Below are positions 40,001 through 51,519 of a DNA stretch of 64,000 nt, one piece after another. Below the pieces are notes generated by a model. It made no database searches, had not been told where the DNA came from, and saw only the letters and a list, made by a program, of their open reading frames with translations. This stretch comes from Luscinia megarhynchos (taxonomy: Eukaryota > Chordata > Aves > Passeriformes > Turdidae): assembly GCA_034336665.1 (NCBI GenBank), contig JAPFBE010000003.1, positions 58,695,352 to 58,759,351 of the forward strand, read 5' to 3'. Made by a program: the position numbers and the translations under genes. Positions within the stretch are counted from its first letter, which is position 1; each line of letters begins with the position of its first letter.

Positions 40001-42885
40001 AGGAGCGTGGCAGTGTGGTTGGGATCAGCTGGATTAATGAACTAAGCCAAGGGTAGAAGGATCTAGCATCAGGAGCGGCCCAGTGAGGAGGCAGTGCTGG
40101 GAGAAAAGAGGAAAGCCAAAAGGGAAAGAGAGGACAATAGTCCCCTTTAACCACCACCAGCAACCTGAAGAAACCACAGAAACCGCATCCTCAGGGTTCA
40201 CCAGAGGAAAAGAGAATTAAGGGAGAAACACTGACAGCTTCTCATCCTCCAGATTGACACGAGGGCACTATAAGAGGAAAAAAAATGCCCCAGTCCTTTA
40301 GATGGGCTATTAAATAATGATGAGCCAGTAGTAGCCGTACTGGAATGTGACATCGCCAACTGGAATGATGTTGCTAATTCCATAGCTGTATGACTAGACA
40401 CGTAACCAGTGTCCCAGGAAGATACTTTATCCCAGCATTTTGCTGGAGCTTCCTTTCCTCCTCTCAGTGACACAAGGAGAAGACCCAAACACCTGCTGTT
40501 ATTAATGGTCCTGTGGCACTGCTTATACAATATCTAAATTCTGGTGAAGGCAAATCCCGTTTGAATTTTGTTTTGGATAAAATGGAAAAATCTCTTGGTG
40601 ATAGGTGACTTTGGAGTGTTTTGTGCATGTGTAAGAAGTGTAAATACTGAGCTATGCAGCCCTGGATATTGTATAGCACAGCTAAATTCACTCCTGAATG
40701 GCTGCCAATGTATTTGGCAAAACCCTCCCTTTATTGTAGGGGTTTAGCCTTTAGTTAAAATGCAAAATCAGTAATTTTTCATTCTGATTTTTTTAAGCAC
40801 ATCTAGAACTCTTATTTTTATTATAAAAAGAAAAAAATCCAGGAAATTTAACACTAGCAGAGGATCAATCTATATCACTAACAAGAACATTTCTGGAAAA
40901 GCTGTGTCTGAGACTGTAAATCTTGAGAAAATTATTAAATTACAGAAGTTATAAATGTTTTCTGTATTTGGTCTGCATTGGATAATGGGCACCTTCACAT
41001 ATCTTTTGTTAACTACTGTCAAAAGTACAAGCTGGACTGTTGTGTCTGGGATGGAAATCCTGACATTTCTATACTGATAGGAAATTTAATAGAAGAGTTC
41101 TAAACAAGCTTCTTTCAAAACAAAAATATTGTAATCTTGCTCCTCAGTGCTTTGTCCTGTTGGCAGAACTTTACTTTTGACTAAGGATCATTTCACATTA
41201 GTTCTGTATCATCCTGACAAGTCTTCACCTGCAGTGTGCATCATTATCTTTCCTGAATAGAACCAGAGGACGCCCACACCAAAAACCCTCAGCAGAACAC
41301 TTTATTTTAATGAATATATTTTCTCTAGCACAGGGTGTATTTTTCACTCACATACACATATATATTACCCTCAAATTCACCATATAGCTAAGCTGTTGCA
41401 ATTTATTATTAATATTAATTATAAATATTAATTTCAAATTTTCAAATATCTTAAAACTCATAAACTATAAAGCTGTAACTAAGTTTACTTGGAAATCCAG
41501 CCTTATAATCAATCATCAATATATATCAGGTTCCTGCAATCTCATCAAATGAAGGTACATAGAAAATTATCCTCCCCTGACATACTTGAGACACAAGGGG
41601 ACCAAATAAACCAGCCTTGAATTAAAAACAAGAAGAAAGAGAGGGAGCTATAATTTGTACTCTGGATCCTGGCACATTTCTTATTTCACATACCAACTAT
41701 CAGGAGTGGCCTTGTGTGTTCTAAAATTGACCCTCATAAAACCCCCCCCAAACTTCTATTTTTGTGATAGGGAAAATCAAGCCCTAAAGGGGCAAAGCTG
41801 CAGAAGGCTCCTCCTCCCTGGATAATGAAGGAGACAGGAGGAGAAAGGGTGCCTTTGAGCAAACCTCTCTTGCCAGAGCCTGAGGGAATCAAGGTGGGAA
41901 AACAAAACACTGGATTGCTTCCTCACAGGAGCCACATCCAAAGTCCTCCATGATTTTTCTGAAACCCTGGAGTTCTTCCCCACACAAATCATCCATATCC
42001 ATCAGCTCTTGAACACAAAAAAGATCCTTTCCCTGGCCTGAAAAATGAACACAGTTTGCCAATGAATAAGCTAAATCAGATCGATGTAACTTCATTTTCT
42101 AGTACAAAAAGTAGTAAAGCTGGGCTTGTAGGGAAATGAAAATGCATTTCCATTTTTCTCCTTTGGTATAATGTGTTTTAAGGGATATATTACAAAAGAA
42201 TCCATCATGAATATGTTATTGTAACTTACCCTTCAGTGGCTTTATTACACTCATAAAGAATTGGGTGGTTCCACACTTATGAATATCACAGATCTTTTTG
42301 CAAAAAGTAAAGAGATATAAATATTACCAATGCTTCAGCCACTAATTTCTTTCCTGTATCCTATCTTCATTGCCCTAGGGAGCATAAAATCACAGTTGGT
42401 CAATCCTTACGTAACTTTTAGTAGCAGGAAAATTTTCAATAAACCTTCAGACTGCAATCTCTCACGATAACCAACTTGCAGAGACAAACCTCAACATTTC
42501 CATGTATTCAAAGCTGATGAAGTTTAAAGCTGCTGGTAATTCTGGAAACTTTTTGGCAGACAAGGAAAAAAATAAATTAATACTTTTACAACCCAGCTTT
42601 CAGGATCAAATTCTGATTTATCTATAGCACATCTGTTTTATTATGTAATGTATGACCCAGGCAGTTATCTGAAAGCAAATATTAATTCTCATTTTCCATT
42701 CATTTATAGGCAGAATAATGTCTTATCAGTTGTAAATGATTACACATTGAAATTCAAACAATTTGATTTTAAAACACTTTTATTATGTTTTCAAATATTC
42801 CTAATGCAGTTTCTTGCAACTGAGCAAAGAAGCAATTGATTAGTTCCCTTTTGACTGAGGAAAAAGATTTTGATTTTATATACTA

Positions 42886-42932
42886 ATATTTATTTATATT
42901 ATGTATATATACATATATTATATATATATACA
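42886..42932. repeat. (TA)n-rich simple repeat
   Basis: Interrupted TATATA runs, ending in tatatatatacacggc. Confidence 0.8.
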
Positions 42933-43569
42933 CGGCTTTAAAGCATAAGTGACCGCAAAGAAGATAATTTCCTGTCAACAAAGTTAAAAATTAACTTCCT
43001 TAATCAGAAGTACAACTAATACTTCAATGGTACAATGTTATATGGTCTAAACTACCCAGTATAATACAATGTTACCAGAATGTATAATTTTTAAACATAC
43101 ATTTTGACTCTTGAAAAACGCAATTTACTGTCACAATCAAGTGAACTACAATTTGAAAACAGTTTAAAAATTAAATCTACCTGTTTCTCAGTAGGCCATG
43201 TAAATGTAACGTTTCTGATCTGAGAAATGTACCTGCAAAAATTTCATTGGGAAAATGAAATTGTCTACAGTGAAGGTATCTCAGAAACAGCTACTCAGAA
43301 ATATTATAGTGGTAGGGAAGAACTCAGAGTATTTTCTTCAGTTATTTCTGTTCTGTGTTTCATTTTGGCCAAGATTTTGTCTTCAAACAGTAATTTACAG
43401 ATAAGTCCTTGAAAAGGAGTTTACAGGGACTTTTTCACAATGGCACCTCCCACATGATAAAAATTCCCTCTCTCTAGCATGAGGTTTTCAGGATCCTTTG
43501 TATTACAGTAATTTTTATTCAACTATGTGGATGGAGGAATTACACACTTGTAGTTTGTCTTACTACTAG

Positions 43570-43652
43570 GTTTTTTTGTTTGGTTTTTTTGGGGTTTTTT
43601 TTGGGGGGGGTTTTTTTTGTTTTTTTTGTTTTTGTTTTTTTTGTTTTTTTTA
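43570..43652. repeat. T/G low-complexity tract
   Basis: Runs of seven or more T separated by single G or runs of two, four and eight G. The minus strand is correspondingly A/C only. Error-prone to sequence and assemble. Confidence 0.9.
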
Positions 43653-44107
43653 GCAAGAGAGAACTGAAAACAAAGTTTGGGAGAAGCTATCAATATTCCT
43701 ATTTTGCTGAAAAGGTACCACCAAGACATGTAAGGACTTGGTAGTTTCCAGTCAATGTTTTGATGGAAAAAGACAGTAACACTATAATTAAAGTGTACTC
43801 ATGTTTAAAGAGCATTTCTGTTATAGACGGAACTAGAGGGGAAATTAAATGACCTCTGAGTATGTGGCAACTCTGAGGAAACTGAGAATTAGAAGGACTT
43901 AAATTACACAGAGCAGCAGTTACTCATGTGTGAAATACAAACAAGACAAGCCAAATGGTCATAGTGAGACTGATCTGAACCTTAGACATCTGCTTGAGTT
44001 AGATTCCATGAGATGAAGAGCACATTTCAGGATATGTTGCAGCAGCACACAGCAAACTGTGTAACAACTCCAGCAGAAATGAAGGAGAAAGCACATCACA
44101 GAAAAAT

Positions 44108-44400
44108 GTGGATGGAGCAAAGTTGTGGCAGAGTTGTGTTCCACTAGGCATGCCTTTTGAAACTGGAGCATGCTTGGAGCTCTGGGCTTTGTGGTTTTCT
44201 GAACCCTAACCCGAGGTGGAACCCTATCTCTATGCTGATCAGGAGACCCCCTGGGTGAAAGCTTTGTTAAATGAAAGTGGTGGGTGGTGCCATGTTGTGG
44301 CAGTCTTGTGTTGTACTTGGGGGGCTTTTTGTCACTGCAGTATGTAGAAAGCTCTGGGGTTGTTGGATTTTGGAACTCTAACCCTAGGAGGAGCTGCAAT
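44108..44400. repeat. Diverged tandem duplication, two units of about 165-172 bp
   Basis: gttgtggcagagttgtgtt at 44,122 matches gttgtggcagtcttgtgtt at 44,294. A GAACCCTAACCCGAGG-like segment at 44,211 matches gaactctaaccctaggag at 44,373. The parts between, such as gagctctgggctttgtgg and aagctctggggttgttgg, also align. Two diverged copies in direct orientation. Family unknown to me. Confidence 0.7.
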
Positions 44401-47376
44401 GACCTCGTGAGGTGGGGCTGCTGCCAAGAAGAAAAATGTGGATTACAATGAACTAATTTTCATTGTGGGAAAATACTATCAAAATATTTCCAGTTCAAGA
44501 ATAAACTCTGTAAAACCAGCAATAAACTGGGCCATGCTTAGAAGATACAAAGGTCACTGAAAACTGACATTGAATTCATTTGGAATCCAGATGCTGTAGC
44601 ATCTCCACAGTAGTTGAATTTGGGAGAGAAAATAAATCACCGTTGTTTACATGTGGAAGGCACAAGATTTTAAATGTGTCTCAGTAAAGCATCTGGTTTT
44701 CCTCTTATTTCACAGCAGGAATATTAGAGACTACTTAAATAGATGAAGTTGCAGAAAATTTAATTACCACTGAACATTTACGGGGAAATTCATTGTTCCC
44801 TAGAGCTACCACAGTTGTGGTAAGGATGGTATATGACATTTCTGGGCTTTAAAGAGGAAGCATAGGAAGCAACTGGTTGTAAACAAACAAGAGATGTGCA
44901 TAGTGTGTATAATGTCTGCAGATTTAAGGAATTACAAGATTTCTCCTATAATAGAAATTATCCAAACATTTGAAAAAAGCAGCAGATAACTTTTCAGATG
45001 ATGCCATAACCATGAATTGCAGGAGGGCAAAGATGTAATTTATTTTTTTTTACAAACTGGTCTGATACCTTTCTAGAAATACACCAAAAGGGAAAAATAA
45101 CTGGAGCATTACAAGGACCCTGCAATAATGTTTAGGTTTAGGGTTACATTGAACAAACAGCTCAGTATTTGAGCACATCACCAACTTCCCAATAAATACT
45201 AGTTTCACTTCTCTAGTTCAGATGTTTTTGCCTCGTTATTGCATTTTGGCAAGTTCATCTCAAATTCATCTGTAAATATGGGCCGAAGACAAGGAGACAG
45301 CGTTATCTGATAGCAGACAAATGTTTATTCCAATCTCACACTGCAGTAACTGTATAACTCTTGTTAGCAGGACATACACAGGCAGACACCATGAGGTATT
45401 GCTGGCACACAAGGTTATAGGAATGATAATCACAAAACTAGCAATGAGGGACACTCTGAAAACTCCCTCATGGCTTGGGTATCATCATTAATCTTCAAGG
45501 AAAAATATTTGATTTAATCTACTCATACAAGCAATAGATATAAGCCTAAGTCACAAGGGAAAAGCTGAAGAAAGAAACACATAAGGAACAGAAAGTGCAG
45601 TAGAGTTACATCCTCTCCTGACAGAAGTCAATTATTGAGAGGGTGTTTGGCTGTCTTCTAATTGAACAGATTGGCACTGGAAATTTTCCATCAAAACTTT
45701 CTACAGAAGCTCTAGCCATGAGGTGGCTGTGGCTGCTGGCCAGGCTGGCTTCTTACCATAGCTCAGCTGGCTGGCTATCCAGCTCCTTGGCATCAGGCTG
45801 ACTGCTCAGTTGGTTTCTTGGCTTCCCAGGCTTGTCTGCTGGCAAAGAAACACAGTGCTCCATTTTTGCCAGAAAGGCTGCAGAGCCAACATGTTTTGTT
45901 CCAGCACTTGATGAAACAAAATATTGACAAGCTGGAATTTCCTGTAGAATAAAAATTTCACTTCCCAGCCAGCTGAATTATTATTGTATGGTCTTGTGTA
46001 ACACAGTGACGGCGTTTATCGCATCCTCTAATAAGCACAATGCACAGAAAGGATGTGAATTCAGTGAGCTTTCCAAGGCTTTGGATAATAATCTCATAGC
46101 ATCTGCAACCATCTCTATGGAGTACAATGCATCTTTTGATAAGGTTAGCGTGTGATGCTTTCCATTCTGCATTAAAAGGCCTCGTAGGCTGGCTCTGAGA
46201 ACTTGTCTGTCAGCAGGACACGGCTGGCCAGTTCAGGACAGGATCTCTGGATGACATCTGTGCATATTGTTTTGGAAACTCACATAGGTTACACATCAAA
46301 CTCCAGGGAAAGAGGAACCAGTAATAACTGCAACATAGTTACAGAAATTAAGATTATTGGGTTTTCACCATTGAAAAAATGAGTTTAAATACCCATAAAA
46401 ATGCAAATAAAAATGACTCCTCAAATATATCACTGGAAACAACAGATTTGTGAAGGACTTGGTGAAGAGAAACCAAAAAATGCCATCACATTACACCATA
46501 CTGTTACAAACCTAACCCTTGTTGAGGACAAACACCGTAGTCCAGCCCAGGCTTATGACAAATGACTCATAGAATTACCCACTGAGACACAGAGCTGCAG
46601 TTTTGGAGGTGTTAGGGGTGTCAGGAGGGTTTTCCAGGAGACACTGAACAGGCACTAAATGGCAAAGCAAGCCAACGCCTGGGTGTGCACTTGCAGCAGA
46701 ACAAAGCCATTTAAGCTGTGTCCATTCTCAGCTGTGTTCTCAGTGGCACGCTGACACATTTGTTATGTTGGTGAACTGGATCAGCAAAACGGAAGGAAAG
46801 CAGGTTGTTCTCTGGTGCTCTCAGTTCAATCTCATTTACCGCTCGATTTCACAAACGTTCACGCTGGCACAGGCCAGAAGCAGTACAGGCACAGGAGCAG
46901 AGGGCTGGGCTGGAGAGCTGAAGGGTATGTTACAAACAGATAAGCCACCAGAAGTCATCCATGAAATTATTACATGGTGAGCTGTGAGCTTTAGATTTTT
47001 ATTTCAGTGGGGCGGGGAGGGAAGAAGGATGGTGGAACGTTTTCAAGCATGGCAGATCCTTCCCAGCTTGCTGCAACGGGAGCAATGGAAAAGGTTTACA
47101 AAGGTTTTAAGACCGGAAAAATATGCTCCTCCTGTTAAAGGTAGGAATAAGGCTATAAATTACTCATCTGCCCTTGAGAAGGCAATCCTTATTATTATAA
47201 GTGTAACTTATAGGATATAATTTCAGGACTGGCTAGGACTTAATAAAGCTTTAGTTATAGAGGGACATTTTCCAGAGGTAGTATCATCAAAAAAACCCTA
47301 ACAAAACAACACTGACACAATCATGCAACTGTGTAGTTTTCATGTACTGAGGGGAAAAATATAAGTAAGTGACTGG

Positions 47377-48090
47377 TGTCCTGGTTTGAAGGACAGGTGT
47401 CTGCCAATAAAGGCAGAAGCTTCTCTTTGAAATGGAGAATGTAAACACCCCTTCTCCAAATTATTATTATAATTTTGCAATTAAGGGGCTCTCAGGCAAA
47501 GATAGGGGATTAGGAATAACAGTTCTTTACCAGGAAAATTAAAATAGAAATACAGTATTACAAAGAACAATCCCAAAAACACTGGTAGAGACAGAATACA
47601 ACCTGACACCGTCAGTCAGGGTGTTGATAGCAGTCCCAATAAATGGTGGCTACAGTCCCCCTGCAGTGGCAGGTGTGGTTCAGCTGAAGCAGTGCTCTTG
47701 TAGAAAGGTGCAGTTTTCCTCTGAAGGTCCAGGGATGATGTGGAAAGGTCCATTTTTCCTCTGGAATCCAGTGGAAAAACGGATAACTTTCTGTCCAAAA
47801 TCTCAGTTTTTATCTGGGTAGGAAAGGCTTGGCTCCTCCCCCTGGCTGGAGCATCTCCCAGTGGGATGATGTAATTTTATCAGTCGTACGGTGGGACTTA
47901 ATGTCCCAGCAGCAGATGATATTCTCCTGGAGGGAGGATGGGTTGTGGAAAAGATAAAGATGATTGCCCTATATTGTCTTAAAGATGGCCCATTAGCAGA
48001 TAGTATGTACCAAGGAGATAAGGGTCACTGCCCCACCCTGCTTCAACAGATGGTGATAGAATACACATTTCTGGCCACATCAACCCAACA
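47377..48090 (-). mobile_element. Solo LTR of an endogenous retrovirus
   Basis: The + strand begins tgtcctggtttgaaggacag and ends atcaacccaaca. The minus strand therefore starts TGTTGGG and ends CCAGGACA, giving the TG...CA ends of an LTR. On the minus strand a GC-box-like agccagggggagg segment and a TATA-like agataaaaactgag come first. A T-rich stretch (ctgtatttctattttaattt) and the long 3' part follow, so U3 to U5 runs right to left. I recall similar LTRs from songbird genomes. No gag, pol or env coding was seen beside it, and no target-site duplication could be confirmed. Confidence 0.75.
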
Positions 48091-48141
48091 CACCGGTAAA
48101 AAAATGGACAAAATAAAAGTCACATAAAGCCACAGACTATT

Positions 48142-48177
48142 TCTTCAACACCTTTCATAGATCTTCAACACCTTTCA
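48142..48177. repeat. 16-bp direct repeat with 20-bp period
   Basis: tcttcaacacctttca occurs exactly twice, at 48,142 and 48,162, just outside the right edge of the LTR. Confidence 0.9.
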
Positions 48178-49583
48178 TTGAACTGGCATTCAATACCTGA
48201 GAGAGATGACATATAACTCACTCTGAGACAGTCCTTGAACAAGTCGTTCCAAGCCAGTGATCCTGAAACATCAAGCTTAATAGCAGGTGCAGCCAGTGAC
48301 TCAGGATAGTACCAGGGACGTGACAGTAGTTTTGACAAAAAGATTCTCAAGACGCCCATTTCTCATACCAAAGGAGCAGGCAGAAAACACCAGAGGTGCA
48401 TGGTCAGCTCTGTCTGATGCTGATTCCCTTCGTGGGGCCTGATCCTGACCCCCACACGTGGACTGGTGTCCCAGCCTGGCCTAGCCCACCCCTGTCCCCA
48501 CAGGTGCCTGATGCCCCAGGGCTGGGGCTGTCCTGAGCCAGCCCTCCTCCCTGGCTGGGCTCAGTGGGATGGGCTCTGACTGGCCAGACCCTGCCCTGAA
48601 AAATATAAAATTAACAGGATGGAAAATACCAGAGTCCAGAATCCAACACTGTATTTCTTCATAGTTAATATCAATTTTAAGAAGTGTTGGCTTCTTCAGA
48701 AAACTTTCCTATGCTTTTCCATAGGCAGTATTTAAATGAATTGTAAAAAAAACTAAAAAAATGAAAAAACGACATTATTTCAAAGCTATTCTCGTTTTTA
48801 TTATTGTATAAAAAAGAACATTTTTTGTGACAAACAATGGCATGCCATGGGTTATGTTTCATAGTTTCCTGATGAGGGTAAACCTTGATGTTTCTCAAGG
48901 TTTTGGCAGGGAGCCATAGGAACTCATTATTCTGAACAGTCTAAGGGGAATTCCAAAACAAAAGGGAAAAAAAAAAAGGCTTGAATTTATTTCCAAAGCA
49001 TGTTTTTTCATGTTTACATTGCTTCCACAGCTATTTTGTTTAGGAAATTTTTTACTTACTCTTGATACATAAAAACCAATGATACATTGAAAACAACAGA
49101 AGCCTCTTACAGAATTTGTATCTTTCATGAAAACTAAGAAGTGTATCTAATGATGGAGTTGGTCAAAAGGAGGTATTTTGTTGTTGAACATGAGCAAACT
49201 GTTAAAATGTCCTTATTCAAAAGGCAGTGTATTTCTACATCAGGCTGGTCTCAATGGGCACTGAAATGACGACTAACTTGAATTAAATTTGAGGCTATTA
49301 TTATTTTTTCTCCATCCCATAGGAACTCACAGGCCCTGGGAATATGAAGAACATTTTATTCAGACCACTTACGGCATAGAGTGCGACACAGTTTAGAACC
49401 AACATTCTGGTTCTTCTATCTACGTTGTCTTTGCGTGGCTTTGTCGCACAGCTCAGTAGGTTTAGGGTAAGCGACAATGCAGCAGCCTGCACTCCGCCCA
49501 CGACAGGCGATCCCCAGCAAGCGGGCGGCGGAGCAGGAACCGGCACAGGGCTCATGGGGCTTGGCAGAGGCCGTGCAGGGGCA

Positions 49584-49632
49584 GGGACAGACGGACAGAC
49601 GGACAGACGGACACACGGACACACGGACAGGG
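49584..49632. repeat. ACGGACAG-type 8-bp minisatellite
   Basis: gggacagacggacagacgg followed by further units with acacacgg variants. About six 8-bp units at the upstream edge of the promoter. Confidence 0.9.
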
Positions 49633-49641
49633 GGCTCAGGC

Positions 49642-49677
49642 CTCCCCTCAGGGCTCCCCTCAGGGCTCCCCTCAGGG
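49642..49677. repeat. Three exact copies of CTCCCCTCAGGG
   Basis: 12-bp units at 49,642, 49,654 and 49,666 with no mismatch, next to the 8-bp repeat. Confidence 0.95.
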
Positions 49678-49859
49678 CGGGGCCGGCGCGGGCCCCGCGC
49701 GCGCTCCGCCGCCGCGGCCGTTTCCGGGGCGGGCGCCGCGTTCCGGCCAATGGGAGCGCGCGGCGGCGGGGGCGGGGCGGGGCGGGAAGCGTCGCGAGAG
49801 CGGGGGCGGGGCGGGGCGGGGCCCGCGGCCGGGCGGGGGCGGGGGCGGCGGGGCCGGTC

Positions 49860-49946
49860 GGGCGCTGCGGGGCCGCTGCGCTGCGGAGCCATGGCCGCGG
49901 GCGGCGGGCGCTGAGGAGGAGCCGGCGGCCACAGCCACGGCCACAG
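49860..49946 (+). other. AKAP11: Probable non-coding first exon of AKAP11
   Basis: Downstream of the GC boxes, with a consensus donor acAG/GTACGG after 49,946. The 5' limit is a guess because no initiator motif is decisive. It contains a short upstream ORF at 49,891-49,914. Confidence 0.6.
49891..49914 (+). CDS. Upstream ORF in the AKAP11 5' leader (MAAGGGR)
   Basis: ATG in a strong Kozak context (gcc ATG G), followed by six codons and TGA. It is present in the mature mRNA only if transcription starts upstream of 49,891. Confidence 0.35.
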   Translation: MAAGGGR

Positions 49947-51519
49947 GTACGGAGCGCCCGCCCTGCTTCTCACGCCCTCCGGCCGCTGCCCCCCGGGCCG
50001 CCCTGCTGCGGAGCTGGGCGCAGGGCGGGGCGCCGCCGCCGGCCTGTCACTGGGGGCTCGCTGCCACAGGTGGCCCGGGGGCTCCGGCGGGCGCGGGGCA
50101 GCGCATCCTCCGCCGCCCTTCCCGGGGAAGGAAGGCTCCCCTGGGGCAACGCAGCTCCCGCGGGCCCCGCCGGTCCCCGGGAGGGGCCGGGGCGAGGCCG
50201 GGCCGCGGGGTGACCCGGGCTGGGCTCCAGCACCGAGCGGGCCGGGTGCGCGGCCCCGGTCCCCCCGGAGCCCCTCGGGCCGGGTCTGTCCGTCCGTCCG
50301 CAGTCTCGGCTGGGCACTGACTGACCGACTGACTCACTGGGGCTCCGTCAGTTTGCGTTCCCTCCCGCGTTGTTTGGGTTGTGGTCGGCGCGCACCGGGT
50401 AAGGAAGTTCAGCCTGTTCTCAACATTTCGCTGTAAAAGTGTCTCCTCGCCCTCCCTCCCGCCGCACGGCCTCCTCCCAGTTCCTCTTCTCCCTCAAGGG
50501 AGAAGGAATAAGGAGCGTTCCTCCTTTGCTTTCTTGGCTCTTTTGAGGGGCTTTCTTATTACAACCGAAATACCTTCCTCTGTGTGTTTTTTTTTTAAAT
50601 CCAATATGCAAAAGGAGAGAAAAAAGGGTGAACTGTGGATCCAAAGTGTATTTAATCCAAACTGTATTTAAAGATGCAGCCTTTTCCTCTCTGATGTAAT
50701 TCCAGACTGAGATAGGGAGGAAAAAAACCCATTTACATTGTATCTGGAAAAGATCAGTGACAGGGAAATAAATGGTAACAGTGCTCCAAATTTATCCAGA
50801 TTACATTTGGGAAGAGTCTTACATGACTTCATGTTTGCAAGATTGTTTCAGAATCATACAGTTAGATTTTAGTGATAGATACCACCTATATTCAGTAAAT
50901 ACTTAAGAACTAAACAAGGTATTCTCTGGTGAAATTTTCTCTAGGTGGAAATAAATATTCTTGAGAAATTGCTGCAGCTTCGAAAATAATAGCCTCACCT
51001 TACTTGGTATGGTTCTGTTATGTACAATATACACAACAAACTGAACTACAGAAACTTGAAGTTAATTGCATAAACCACAAAATCCAAAATAGATATCCCT
51101 AGTACATCAAGTAACATTTTTTTCCCAGAAAGAAGTCGAGAATGTTTGAAAATCGAGACCCAGGACTGGGAGGCATCTGTGGGTGATGATCTAGGAAAAT
51201 AAAATGATTGATTCTTTTGAAATTGCTGATTCTAAGTGACAGAAATGCAATGCAAGAGAATTAAAACCAAGCAAGAAAAAGAGGACCCAGCCTGTCATTA
51301 ATGTTCGCCATAAATGATATATTTTGCTTGTGTGGTTCTGGCTGTGGTTAAGACAACTTGTGTTTCATTCTGGACTTTTTCAAGGCTGCTGACCTGATCA
51401 GTGAAATTGATAAATCATTAGAAATGAGAAATAGAGAAGGATCCATTAGACTATTCTGCCTGCTTGTCAGTGTAGACTTGCTTAATTTGGTTTTCAATAG
51501 CAATTGTTTGGAAAGGTTA

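Larger units (their letters stand above)
35160..49480. other. Intergenic region between DGKH and AKAP11
   Basis: About 14.3 kb. Contents seen: an A19 run (37,026-37,044), a TA repeat (42,886-42,932), a T/G tract (43,570-43,652), a diverged tandem duplication (44,108-44,400), a solo LTR (47,377-48,090), a 20-bp direct repeat (48,142-48,177) and a short GC-richer patch (48,430-48,600). The open frames here are short and have no family signature. Confidence 0.75.
49480..50420 (+). promoter_or_regulatory. AKAP11: CpG-island promoter of AKAP11
   Basis: Very GC- and CpG-rich block, abrupt against AT-rich flanks. It carries a CCAAT box at 49,747-49,751 (ggCCAATgggag) and several GC boxes (49,768-49,785, 49,802-49,821 and 49,831-49,850). 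A TCGCGAGA core lies at 49,792-49,799. There is no TATA box. This pattern fits a broad housekeeping promoter with transcription starting about 49,850-49,890 toward AKAP11. The long GC-rich open frames on both strands here arise only from base composition. Confidence 0.85.

Noticed and set aside
43959..44399. 146-residue minus-strand open frame
   Set aside because: Spans the diverged tandem duplication, has no family signature and no splice or promoter support. Better explained by the repeat.
45280..45960. Possible second LTR or ERV fragment
   Set aside because: Some GC-richer CTGGCTGGC-like stretches were seen, but no TG...CA ends, promoter boxes or coding remnants could be supported.
49425..50213. 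262-residue plus-strand open frame, and 90-185-residue frames on both strands, in the GC-rich block
   Set aside because: Composition is almost only Arg, Gly, Ala and Pro in overlapping frames of both strands. This is what a CpG island produces by chance. No domain, and a splice donor interrupts the plus frame at 49,947.
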